From positions 138,808 through 202,807 of the forward strand of contig NZ_JAGMUK010000059.1 of assembly GCF_019049245.1 (NCBI RefSeq): a stretch of 64,000 nt of DNA, in the 5' to 3' direction. This document shows positions 9,486 to 17,684 of this stretch, piece by piece (the first letter of the stretch is position 1; each line of letters opens with the position of its first letter). The DNA comes from Streptomyces sp. AC555_RSS877. GTDB taxonomy: Bacteria; Actinomycetota; Actinomycetes; Streptomycetales; Streptomycetaceae. The notes under the pieces are model-generated. The model worked only from the letters and a program-made list of their open reading frames with translations, was not told the DNA's origin and did not search any database. A program made the position numbers and the translations under genes.

Positions 9486-9520
9486 CCGGGCCGCACCCCC
9501 TTTCCGGGGGTGCGGCCCGG
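9486..9520 (+). terminator. Rho-independent-type hairpin after kgd
   Basis: A perfect 15-bp stem (CCGGGCCGCACCCCC at 9486-9500 with its complement at 9506-9520) closes a 5-nt loop. It begins 23 bp after the kgd stop. There is no U-tract, as is usual in Streptomyces terminators. Confidence 0.85.
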
Positions 9521-9547
9521 CCGTTTCCGCCCACTTATCCTTGAGGC

Positions 9548-9733
9548 ATGTACTTCACGGACCGTGGCATCGAAGAGCTGGAGAAACGGCGGGGCGAGGA
9601 GGAGGTCACCTTCGAGTGGCTCGCCGAGCAGCTGCGGACCTTCGTCGATCTGAACCCGGACTTCGAGGTGCCGGTGGAGCGGCTGGCGACGTGGCTGGCG
9701 CGGCTGGACGACGAGGACGAGGACGACGAGTAG
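9548..9733 (+). CDS. Small conserved acidic protein (DUF6104-like)
   Basis: 61 residues. It begins MYFTDRGIEELEKRRGEE and ends in a strongly acidic DDEDEDDE tail. It contains a conserved-looking EWLAEQLRTFVDLNP segment and resembles a small protein found next to kgd in many Streptomyces; the DUF number is from memory. A TGAGG ribosome-binding site precedes the ATG, and dedicated terminators bracket the gene on both sides, so it is a separate transcription unit. The function is unknown. Confidence 0.75.
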   Translation: MYFTDRGIEELEKRRGEEEVTFEWLAEQLRTFVDLNPDFEVPVERLATWLARLDDEDEDDE

Positions 9734-9745
9734 GACCGTTTCGGT

Positions 9746-9772
9746 GGGGCGCCCAGGTGGCGCCCCCTTTTT
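9746..9772 (+). terminator. Intrinsic terminator after the small acidic protein gene
   Basis: An 8-bp GGGGCGCC/GGCGCCCC stem with a CAGGT loop is followed by CTTTTT. This classic terminator sits 12 bp after the stop codon. Confidence 0.9.
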
Positions 9773-9774
9773 CG

Positions 9775-10258
9775 TGCTCTCATTCCGTGCTCTCCCCACG
9801 CGGTGGGCGGGAGGCCGGCCGCGATCAGGGCGGTTGCCGGCAGGCGGGCTCCGAGGTCTCGCGACCAGGGCCACCAGGGCGGCCAGGGGCCGAGGCGGGG
9901 GTGGGCCACGGCGTCGCTCTCCGGGCGGACGGAGGCGCGCAGGCTGGGCCACTCGACCGGGACGACGTCGGGCTGGGCGCGGGCGGCCTCACGGAGGCGG
10001 TCTCCCGCGCGCGTGAGGACGGCGAGGAGGGCGCGCAGGCGGCCGCGCGTGTCGCGGTCGCGGAGGCCGGTTCGGTGAGCGGGTCGAGGGTCTGCACGTG
10101 GAGGACCGCGTCGGGGCCCAGACGGGCGGCGAAGGTGTTCATGGCCTGGCGAGGTGCAGCCGGCCCGGTCTAGGCCCCGCCACAGGGCGAGTACGGGCCA
10201 GGAGGCGCCGAGTGCCAGGGAAGTGCCCTCGAGGAAGAGGACGCTCCGCTCCGGCCGT
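9775..10258 (-). pseudogene. Decayed protein-coding gene with at least two frameshifts
   Basis: No single frame is long, but three frames on the minus strand join into a protein-like sequence with coding-type GC3. An opening segment (PERSVLFLEG, then WPVLALWRGLDRA) runs from about 10256 to 10170. A second frame (APRQAMNTFAARLGP, then HVQTLDPLTEP) covers about 10165-10075. A third (LRDRDTRGRLRALLAVLTRAG, ending PPTAWGEHG) runs from about 10070 to 9790. The junction at about 10075 is explained by loss of one G. A stop lies directly upstream of the first segment, so the N-terminus is also missing. The family was not recognised. A sequencing error could explain one shift but hardly both plus the missing start. 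Confidence 0.65.
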
Positions 10259-10330
10259 CACCCGCGCGCAGGGCGCCGGGACCGGCGGACCGGGCGGGAA
10301 GCTTCCGTCGACACGCACAACCCCAAGCAG

Positions 10331-10366
10331 CCCCCATCAGCCCCCATCAGCTCCCATCAGCTCCCA
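10331..10366. repeat. Short direct repeats, 10-bp unit
   Basis: Three head-to-tail 10-mers (CCCCCATCAG twice, then CTCCCATCAG) are followed by a partial fourth, CTCCCA. They end just upstream of the promoter region of the DUF4097/PadR operon. No role is evident. Confidence 0.8.
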
Positions 10367-10368
10367 GA

Positions 10369-10427
10369 GATATGTCTTGACTTTCCGTTTCCGCGATATA
10401 TCGTGATGACAGGAGACGCGATATGGC
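10369..10427 (+). promoter_or_regulatory. Putative promoter and PadR-type operator of the DUF4097/padR operon
   Basis: A TTGACT -35-like hexamer at 10377 lies upstream of the perfect 10-bp palindrome CGATATATCG (10394-10403), which would overlap the -10 region. GATAT elements recur at 10369, 10395 and 10420, that is 25-26 bp apart. AT-rich palindromes of this sort are typical PadR sites, and the operon's second gene encodes a PadR protein, so autoregulation is inferred. Confidence 0.55.
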
Positions 10428-10453
10428 GCGTTGCTACGCGGAGGTCTGCACCG

Positions 10454-11410
10454 ATGCCCGAGTGGTCCGTCACAGAACCGAGGAAACTCACCTTCGACGA
10501 TCCCGTCACCACCCTCCGCGTCCGCATCGTCGACGGAACAGTGAACGTGGTGGGCACCGACGAAGGTTCCGCCCGCCTGGAGGTCTCCCAGATCGAGGGA
10601 CCACCCCTGGCCGTGACCCATGAGGGCGGCACGCTCACCGTGGCGTACGACGACCTGCCCTGGAAGGGCTTCCTCAAGTGGCTCGACCGCAAGGGGTGGC
10701 GCCGCAGTGCCGTCGTCTCCCTCGCCGTGCCGGCCGGGACGCAGGTCGAGGTGGGCGTGGTGAGCGCCGGGGCCGTGGTCTCCGGGATGCGCGGGCCGTC
10801 CGTGGTCAAGGGCGTCACCGGTGACACGACACTCGTCGGGCTCTCGGGCCCGGTCCGGGCCGACACGGTCTCCGGGAACCTGGAGGCCCAGTCCGTCACC
10901 GGCGACCTCCGTTTCAACTCCGTCTCCGGCGACCTCACCGTCGTCGACGGCTCGGGCTCCTCCGTGCGGGCCGACTCGGTCAGCGGCTCCATGATCGTCG
11001 ACCTCGACCCGGACGGCCCCACCGACGTCCGGCTGACCAGCGTCTCGGGCGAGATCGCCATCCGGCTGCCCCAGCCCGCGGACGCCGAGGTCGAGGCCAA
11101 CACGGCGAGCGGCACGATCTCCAACGCCTTCGACGGCCTCCGGGTACACGGCCAGTGGGGCGCCCACAAGATCACCGGCCGTCTCGGCGCGGGGAACGGC
11201 AAGTTGCGCGCCACGACCGTCTCCGGCTCGATCGCGCTCCTGCGCAGGCCGCCCCGCGAGGACGAGCCGTGGGACGACGTCATGGACCCGGGTGCCGACC
11301 ACCCGGCGGACGGCCCTCGGAGCGAGCAGGGGGACAATTCCGTTTCCGGCCCGGGCGACGGCTCGACCAGCGCCCCGGCCGACGGTACGACCGACAAGAA
11401 GGTGCTCTGA
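10454..11410 (+). CDS. DUF4097-type beta-helix repeat protein
   Basis: 318 residues. After an N-terminal beta-rich segment, residues 100-270 contain a repeated pattern of short strands ending in VSG or VTG (SGNLEAQSVTGDLRF, SVSGDL, SVSGSM, SVSGEI, TVSGSI), typical of DUF4097 right-handed beta-helix proteins. The C-terminus is acidic and disordered. There is no signal peptide or transmembrane helix. The ATG has GGAGG about 10 bp upstream. It is the first gene of a two-gene operon, one base before the padR ATG. The function is unknown; the pairing with PadR suggests an envelope or stress role, but that is inference. Confidence 0.85.
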   Translation: MPEWSVTEPRKLTFDDPVTTLRVRIVDGTVNVVGTDEGSARLEVSQIEGPPLAVTHEGGTLTVAYDDLPWKGFLKWLDRKGWRRSAVVSLAVPAGTQVEVGVVSAGAVVSGMRGPSVVKGVTGDTTLVGLSGPVRADTVSGNLEAQSVTGDLRFNSVSGDLTVVDGSGSSVRADSVSGSMIVDLDPDGPTDVRLTSVSGEIAIRLPQPADAEVEANTASGTISNAFDGLRVHGQWGAHKITGRLGAGNGKLRATTVSGSIALLRRPPREDEPWDDVMDPGADHPADGPRSEQGDNSVSGPGDGSTSAPADGTTDKKVL

Positions 11411-11411
11411 C

Positions 11412-12461
11412 ATGCCCCCCGTCTTCGCCCACGGCCGCCTCCGTCTCTACCTGCTCAAGCTGCTGGACGAGGCCCCACGCCACGGCTACGAGGTGATCCG
11501 TCTCCTGGAGGAGCGCTTCCAGGGGCTCTACGCGCCGTCTGCGGGCACCGTGTACCCGCGCCTGGCCAAGCTGGAGACCGAGGGCCTGGTCACCCACACC
11601 ACCGAGGGCGGCCGCAAGGTGTACGCCATCACCGACGCGGGCCGCGCCGAGCTGGCCGACCGCAGCGGTGAACTGGCCGACCTGGAGGTGGAGATCCGCG
11701 ATTCGGTCGCGGAACTCGCCGCCGAGATCCGGGCCGACGTGCGCGGCGCGGCGGGAGACCTGCGGCGCGAGATGCGGGCGGCGGCCTCCGAGGCCCGCCG
11801 GGGCACGGGAGCCGACGGCGGTGAACAGGAAGGCTCCTCCGGGGACTTCGGCGGGCACACCGACAACGAGGCGTGGCGCGCGGCCAAGGAGGAGATGCGC
11901 CGCGTCAAGCAGGAGTGGAAGGAGCAGGCCCGCCGCGCCAAGGACGAGAGCCGGCGAGCCCGCGAGGAGGCCCAGCGCGCCCGCCGTCAGGCCAAGGAGG
12001 CGCAGGACCGGGCCCGGGAGCAGGCGCAGGAAGAGGTGCAGCGCATCGCCCGCCGGGTCCAGGAACAGGTGCAGGACCACTTCACCCGGGGCGACTGGCC
12101 GACGGGAGTACGCGAGGGCCTGACCGAACTGGCCAAGGAGTTCGGCGAGTTCGGGAAGGAGTACGGCAAGGACTTCGGTTTCGGACGGGGCAACGGCAGT
12201 GCGGAGAAGGCGGCGCCGGCCCCCGAGTACGCGCACACCCCGAAGGACTTCCCGGCCGACTACGAACCGGCGTGGGCCCACGAGGACCCCACCGGCGACC
12301 CGGCCCGCGACCTGGACCGCCTCCTCGACCGCTTCCGGGACGACATCCGCGACACCGCCCGGGACCACGGAGTCACACCGGACCAGCTCCGTGACGCCCG
12401 CCGCCACCTCTCGGCGGCGGCGGCACACATCGGATCGCTGCTGCGGACACCGAGGGCGTGA
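11412..12461 (+). CDS. PadR-family transcriptional regulator with long coiled-coil extension
   Basis: 349 residues. Residues 1-85 form a PadR winged helix (RLYLLKLLDEAPRHGYEVI, then GTVYPRLAKLETEGLV, then the KVYAITDAG wing). The normal PadR C-terminal dimerisation helix is replaced by a very long charged region (about 85-260) rich in Arg, Glu, Ala and Lys with heptad-like spacing, probably a coiled coil, followed by an acidic/Pro linker and a helical tail (PARDLDRLLDRFRDDI). It is at least 150 residues longer than ordinary PadR proteins. It probably represses its own operon through the AT-rich palindrome upstream of the DUF4097 gene. Confidence 0.88.
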   Translation: MPPVFAHGRLRLYLLKLLDEAPRHGYEVIRLLEERFQGLYAPSAGTVYPRLAKLETEGLVTHTTEGGRKVYAITDAGRAELADRSGELADLEVEIRDSVAELAAEIRADVRGAAGDLRREMRAAASEARRGTGADGGEQEGSSGDFGGHTDNEAWRAAKEEMRRVKQEWKEQARRAKDESRRAREEAQRARRQAKEAQDRAREQAQEEVQRIARRVQEQVQDHFTRGDWPTGVREGLTELAKEFGEFGKEYGKDFGFGRGNGSAEKAAPAPEYAHTPKDFPADYEPAWAHEDPTGDPARDLDRLLDRFRDDIRDTARDHGVTPDQLRDARRHLSAAAAHIGSLLRTPRA

Positions 12462-12508
12462 CGGCGGGGCGGGCACTGCCCGGAGGCAGCCGTGCCCGAC
12501 CGGCCCCC

Positions 12509-13078
12509 TCAGCCCGCCTTCGCCTCCCCGCCCCCGCCCCCGTACAGCACCCGCGTCAGCGCCTCGTACGTCACACCGTGATCGGCGAGGACCTCCGCGG
12601 GTACTCCGGGGCGGGCGGTCAGGGCCAGCAGGATGTGTTCGTCGCCGACGTGGCGGTCCCGGCGGGCGACGGCGATGCGGAGAGACCTCTCAAGGACCTC
12701 CTTGGCATCCCGCCCGAAGGTCCGGCGCCCCGACCACCAGCCCTTGTCCTTGCGGTCGCCGGACATCGCGCCGACGCCGTGCACCTCCTCCACCCGGGCG
12801 ACGATCTCCGAGACGTCGATGCCCAGTCCCGCCAGGGCATCGGTCTCGGCCTGGGTGAGGCCCGCACGCCGCCGCGCCTCGGTCAGGGCCCGCCGCACGG
12901 ACTCCTTGCGCTCGGCGAGCCCGAGTGCGGCGAGCCCGAAGGAGGCGCGGGAGGCCTCCCGGTCCAGCAGCGCGAGCAGCACATGCTCCGCCCCCACGGA
13001 CCCCACGCCCGCCCCCTCCGCGTGCTCGACCGCCCCTCGCACCACGTCCCGGGCGTCCTTCGTGAACCGCTCCAACAT
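12509..13078 (-). CDS. Clp N-terminal-domain protein without ATPase domains
   Basis: 189 residues comprising two Clp-N repeats (about 1-75, with MLERFTKDARDVV and GAEHVLLALLDRE; about 100-175, with VLERSLRIAVARRDRHVGDEHILLALT) and a Gly-rich end. Clp-N modules bind substrates or adaptors in ClpA/ClpC, but no AAA+ domain follows, so this is a stand-alone module that could act as an adaptor or decoy. ATG 13078 overlaps the stop of the upstream HTH gene (TGATG), showing translational coupling. It is shorter than ClpC and complete, not truncated, since it ends in ordinary intergenic sequence. Confidence 0.85.
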   Translation of the reverse strand: MLERFTKDARDVVRGAVEHAEGAGVGSVGAEHVLLALLDREASRASFGLAALGLAERKESVRRALTEARRRAGLTQAETDALAGLGIDVSEIVARVEEVHGVGAMSGDRKDKGWWSGRRTFGRDAKEVLERSLRIAVARRDRHVGDEHILLALTARPGVPAEVLADHGVTYEALTRVLYGGGGGEAKAG

Positions 13079-13287
13079 CAATGCCTCCCGTACTTCTTGT
13101 GCACGGCCTGCCTGCTCACACCGAGTTCCGCGGCGATCTCCTGCCACGACCAGCCCTGATTGCGCGCGCTGCGGACCTGTACGGCCTCCAGCTGCTCCAA
13201 GAGCCTGCGCAGCGCGGCGACGGCCCTGAGGCCGACCCGGGGGTCCCGGTCGCCCGCGCGCTCGGCGAGATCCGTTGCTTCGGTCAT
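13078..13287 (-). CDS. Small HTH DNA-binding protein
   Basis: 69 residues. The C-terminal half is a helix-turn-helix (GWSWQEIAAELGVSRQAVHKKYGRH), as in a group of short Streptomyces proteins paired with Clp-N proteins. The N-terminal helix (RAVAALRRLLEQLEAVQV) probably dimerises. ATG 13287 is used; a TTG nine bases upstream is possible. Two near-identical inverted repeats lie directly upstream, so this protein probably represses the operon it shares with the Clp-N gene. It ends in the HTH, with no effector domain. Confidence 0.8.
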   Translation of the reverse strand: MTEATDLAERAGDRDPRVGLRAVAALRRLLEQLEAVQVRSARNQGWSWQEIAAELGVSRQAVHKKYGRH

Positions 13288-13290
13288 AGC

Positions 13291-13336
13291 TGTCAACTTA
13301 GATTGACAGACGCTCGCCTGTCAACCACAGTTGACG
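13291..13336 (-). promoter_or_regulatory. Twin operators (TGTCAA-N6-TTGACA) and promoter of the HTH/Clp-N operon
   Basis: Two inverted repeats, TGTCAACTTAGATTGACA (13291-13308) and TGTCAACCACAGTTGACG (13319-13336), share arms and spacing; their centres are 28 bp apart. On the minus strand, TTGACA (13324-13319) can serve as -35, with a -10 candidate around TCTAAGT 16-17 bp on, inside the proximal repeat. Binding would thus block RNA polymerase. The likely ligand is the HTH protein encoded immediately downstream. Confidence 0.7.
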
Positions 13337-13396
13337 CATGAGACACGACGGCGGCCGGCCCGGAACCCGGACCGGCCGCCAGAAAACGAGAGACCG

Positions 13397-14362
13397 CTAG
13401 CCGTTCGTGAGGACGATCTTTCCGAACTGGTCCCCGGACGCCAGCCGCTCGAAGCCCTCGCGGGCCCGGTCGAGCGGGAACGTCTCGTCGATGACGGGAC
13501 GTACGCCGGTGGCGGCGCAGAAGGAGAGCAGGTCCTCCAGTTCGTCCTTGGTGCCCATCGTGGAGCCGACGACCTTGAGCTCCAGGAAGAAGATCCGGGT
13601 CAGCTCGGCGTGCGAGGGACGGTCGCCGCTCGTCGCACCGGAGATCACGAGCGTTCCACCGGGCCGCAGGGACTTCACCGAGTGCGACCAGGTGGCCGCG
13701 CCGACGGTCTCGATCACGGCGTCGACCCGCTGCGGCAGCCGCGCACCCGGCTCCACCGCCTCCACGGCCCCGAGCTCGACGGCCCGCTTCCGCTTCGCCT
13801 CGTCCCGGCTGGTCGCGAAAACCCGAAGCCCCGCGGCCTTCCCGAGCACGATCGCGGCCGTGGCGACACCGCCGCCGGCACCCTGCACGAGGACGGAGTC
13901 ACCGGGACGCACACCGGCGTTCGTGAACAGCATCCGGTACGCCGTCAGCCATGCCGTGGGCAGACAGGCGGCCTCCTCGAAGGAGAGCTCCTTGGGCTTG
14001 GGCAGCAGGTTCCACGTCGGTACGGCGACCTGCTCGGCGAAGGTGCCCTGGTAGCGCTCGGTGAGGATGGAGCGGGGCTCCTTCGGGCCGACGCCGTGGC
14101 CGGTCTGGCCGATGACGGAGTGCAGGACGACCTCGTTGCCGTCCTGGTCGACACCGGCGGCGTCACAGCCGAGGATCATCGGCAGCTTGTCCTCCGCGAG
14201 GCCCACGCCGCGCAGGGACCAGAGGTCGTGATGGTTGAGGGAGGCGGCCCTGACGTCGACGACGCTCCAGCCGGCACGTGGGTCGGGGGCCGGGCGCTCC
14301 CCCGACTCCAGGCCGGAGAGCGGCTGGTCGCGGTCGATTCGGGCGGCGTAGACAGCGAACAT
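13397..14362 (-). CDS. Zinc-type/quinone-oxidoreductase-like MDR dehydrogenase
   Basis: 321 residues of the medium-chain dehydrogenase superfamily. A GroES-like N-terminal domain (VDVRAASLNHHDLWSLRGVG) precedes a Rossmann domain with VLVQGAGGGVATAAIVLGKA, the NAD(P)H-binding glycine motif, at about residue 155. The cysteine ligands of the structural zinc are not apparent, so it is closer to the quinone-oxidoreductase branch. It should catalyse NAD(P)-dependent redox of an alcohol, aldehyde or enone; the substrate is unknown. ATG 14362 matches relatives (MFAVYAARIDRDQPL); no good ribosome-binding site is visible, so the mRNA may be leaderless. Confidence 0.82.
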   Translation of the reverse strand: MFAVYAARIDRDQPLSGLESGERPAPDPRAGWSVVDVRAASLNHHDLWSLRGVGLAEDKLPMILGCDAAGVDQDGNEVVLHSVIGQTGHGVGPKEPRSILTERYQGTFAEQVAVPTWNLLPKPKELSFEEAACLPTAWLTAYRMLFTNAGVRPGDSVLVQGAGGGVATAAIVLGKAAGLRVFATSRDEAKRKRAVELGAVEAVEPGARLPQRVDAVIETVGAATWSHSVKSLRPGGTLVISGATSGDRPSHAELTRIFFLELKVVGSTMGTKDELEDLLSFCAATGVRPVIDETFPLDRAREGFERLASGDQFGKIVLTNG

Positions 14363-14590
14363 GACCTTGACGATAGGTGCGGAGACTGGTCCCACGGAAC
14401 CGTTCAGCCCTGTGACACACACCCTCTTGTCAACCCCCCAACCCCCTGCGGACGCCCCGAGGGCGACGCCCCCAGACACGGACCGATGCCCACCCGCCAC
14501 CCGACTCGGTCGGTCGGCCGAGAGGCGGGCCTCGCCCGGCCGTCACCGCCCTAGCAAGGCGCGCGCTCCCGCACCCGCGTACGGCGGCAA

Positions 14591-14702
14591 GGGGCCGTGT
14601 CGGGGGGTGTCCGCCCGCAGCGGTTGGCGCGTCAACGCCGGCACCTCGATGGCCAACCGATTCCGCGCCGTTCCGAGGACGGACACCCCCCGACACGGCC
14701 CC
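14591..14702. repeat. 112-bp intergenic palindromic element
   Basis: Perfect 23-bp inverted arms (14591-14613 and 14680-14702, GGGGCCGTGTCGGGGGGTGT and complement) enclose 66 bp that contain a second, nested inverted repeat (CGGTTGGC at 14621-14628, GCCAACCG at 14652-14659). The whole can fold into a branched structure. There is no coding potential, and no clear target-site duplication flanks it. It may be a MITE-like mobile element or a structured RNA. The surrounding stretch 14363-14824 holds otherwise only a short AAGGCGC triple repeat (about 14719-14740) and a terminator. Confidence 0.8.
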
Positions 14703-14782
14703 GACCCCCACGAAACACAAGGCGCAAGGCGCAAGGCGCACCCCACCACCCCGAAGCCACCCGAACAGCCGGGCGCCCGGGT

Positions 14783-14812
14783 AAAAAAATGACCCCGCCC
14801 AAACGGGCGGGG
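14783..14812 (-). terminator. Intrinsic terminator of the malic enzyme gene
   Basis: On the minus strand an 8-bp CCCCGCCC/GGGCGGGG stem with a 4-nt loop is followed by a run of seven T. It starts 12 bp after the malic enzyme stop. Confidence 0.92.
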
Positions 14813-14824
14813 CCATCACAAGCC

Positions 14825-16048
<1,224 letters not shown>

Positions 16049-16687
16049 TTTGTCTTACCCCTTAGGTCTTCATGGTTTGAGGGTGGCCACTCCTGGTTGA
16101 GAAGTGGGCGGGCACCGCGCACGGCCCTGATGGTCTGCGCCCGCACGGGGTACGTACGGGCCATGCGCGACGGGCGCGCCGCACACGCGCCCTGAGCCCC
16201 GGATGAGGGGTGTAAAGAACCTTCTTACCGGACGGGCCGCCCGCCGACGAGTCCAATACGTGCAAGGTCACATGGCAGAACGAGATCATCCCGTTGCCGG
16301 TGACATGAATCATGGGACATACCGGCCCAAGGTCTCAAGATCGGCTTGACGGGCGCTCGAGCGGCGCTCGACCCCCGCCGACCTGCATCGGACCGATGTC
16401 CGCATCCCGAGATGTGCCAAAGATCCTGCGGCCGGAGGGGTTCATTCCCGTAGATGGTGCGGCGGGATGTACTGACCTGGTGTGATTCGGGGGTCGCCCG
16501 TTATCCGATTTTGACATGGGTGCGCCCCTGATTGCCTCCGTCCGAATGGCAAGATGCCGTCATCACACGAGGTCGCGACACTCGAAGACGTGTGCTCTCG
16601 TCGACCCAGGACCAATGGCATCTGCCGAACCCATCAGCAGTTGTCCGCCCCAACGGCAACTCCACCCATCCGCCGGAGGAACCCAAA
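16049..16687. other. Intergenic region between divergent malic enzyme and ABC transporter genes
   Basis: No gene is supported in these 639 bp. It must contain both divergent promoters. Visible elements are an imperfect palindrome AAGAACCTTCTT near 16215-16226, a GTCAC/GTGAC pair near 16268 and 16305, and a TTGACA hexamer at 16512 pointing toward the transporter, without a convincing -10. Confidence 0.4.
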
Positions 16688-17650
16688 ATGACCGCACGCT
16701 CCACCCGTCGTACGACCGCCGCGCACTCCCGGCTAGCAGCGGTCGGTGCGATCGCGGTCGCAGGCGCTCTGCTGCTCACCGGCTGCGGTGACCAGACCGA
16801 AAACAGCGGCTCGGACAGCACCGACACCACCTCGGCGAGCGCGGCCCCGCTGGCCGACAAGCTCCCGAAGGCGATCCGTGACGCGGGCGTCATCAAGGTC
16901 GGTTCCGACATCGCCTACGCGCCGGTCGAGTTCAAGGACAGCGCCGGCAAGACCGTCGGCATCGACCCCGACCTGGCCGCCGCCATGGGCAAGCAGCTCG
17001 GCGTGACGTTCGCGTTCGAGAACGGCACGTTCGACACGCTGATCACGGGTCTGCGCTCCGACCGCTACGACATCGCCATGTCCGCGATGACCGACACCAA
17101 GGACCGCCAGGAGGGTGTCGACTCGGACACCGGCAAGAAGGTCGGCGAGGGCGTCGACTTCGTGGACTACTTCACGGCCGGTGTGTCGATCTACACCAAG
17201 AAGGGCGACGACCAGGGCATCAAGACCTGGTCCGACCTGTGCGGCAAGAAGATCGTGGTGCAGCGCGGCACGGTCTCCGAGGACCTCGCCAAGGCCGAGG
17301 CGAAGAAGTGCACCGGCGGCAAGACGATCTCCATCCAGGCCTTCGACAACGACCAGCAGGCCCAGACCCGCCTGCGCGCGGGCGGCGCCGACGCCGGTTC
17401 CTCCGACTTCCCCGTCGCCGCGTACGCCGTGAAGACCTCCGGTGGCGGCAACGACTTCCAGCTGGTCGGCGAGCAGGTCGAGGCCGCCCCGTACGGCATC
17501 GCGGTCGACAAGGGCAACACCCAGCTGCGGGACGCCCTGAAGGCCGCGCTGGACGCGATCATCGCGAACGGCGAGTACGAGAAGATCATCACGAAGTGGG
17601 GCGTCGCCGACGGCGCCGTCAAGGAAGCCACCATCAACGGCGGCAAGTGA
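16688..17650 (+). CDS. ABC transporter substrate-binding lipoprotein, polar amino-acid type
   Basis: 320 residues. A lipoprotein signal peptide (VGAIAVAGALLLTGC, lipobox LLTGC, Cys about 36) is followed by a Ser/Thr/Asp-rich tether and a type II solute-binding domain (family 3): IKVGSDIAYAPVEF, the motif GIDPDLAAAMGKQLGV, and FENGTFDTLITGLRSDRYDIAMSAM. The mature protein is anchored outside the membrane and delivers a polar amino acid, perhaps glutamate or glutamine, to the permease encoded next. GGAGGA lies 7 bp before the ATG. It is the first gene of a three-gene operon. Confidence 0.92.
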   Translation: MTARSTRRTTAAHSRLAAVGAIAVAGALLLTGCGDQTENSGSDSTDTTSASAAPLADKLPKAIRDAGVIKVGSDIAYAPVEFKDSAGKTVGIDPDLAAAMGKQLGVTFAFENGTFDTLITGLRSDRYDIAMSAMTDTKDRQEGVDSDTGKKVGEGVDFVDYFTAGVSIYTKKGDDQGIKTWSDLCGKKIVVQRGTVSEDLAKAEAKKCTGGKTISIQAFDNDQQAQTRLRAGGADAGSSDFPVAAYAVKTSGGGNDFQLVGEQVEAAPYGIAVDKGNTQLRDALKAALDAIIANGEYEKIITKWGVADGAVKEATINGGK

Positions 17651-17684
17651 CCGCGCGGTCTGCGGCCACTGAAAGGCAACACCC

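Noticed and set aside
5554..9534. A 1326-codon open frame on the minus strand opposite kgd
   Set aside because: It is the antisense shadow of kgd. Its translation is dominated by Arg, Val, Leu and Asp/Glu produced by G/C at third positions of the real gene, and it has no recognisable domain.
9305..9952. Long minus-strand frames over the small acidic protein gene as a continuation of the pseudogene
   Set aside because: Past about 9780 these frames become Ser/Arg-rich antisense of the acidic tail codons, and terminators lie in between, so the pseudogene remnant was ended before them.
16512..16600. Sigma-70-type promoter for the amino-acid transporter based on TTGACA at 16512
   Set aside because: No -10 hexamer lies 16-18 bp downstream. 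It was noted in the intergenic entry but not called as a promoter.
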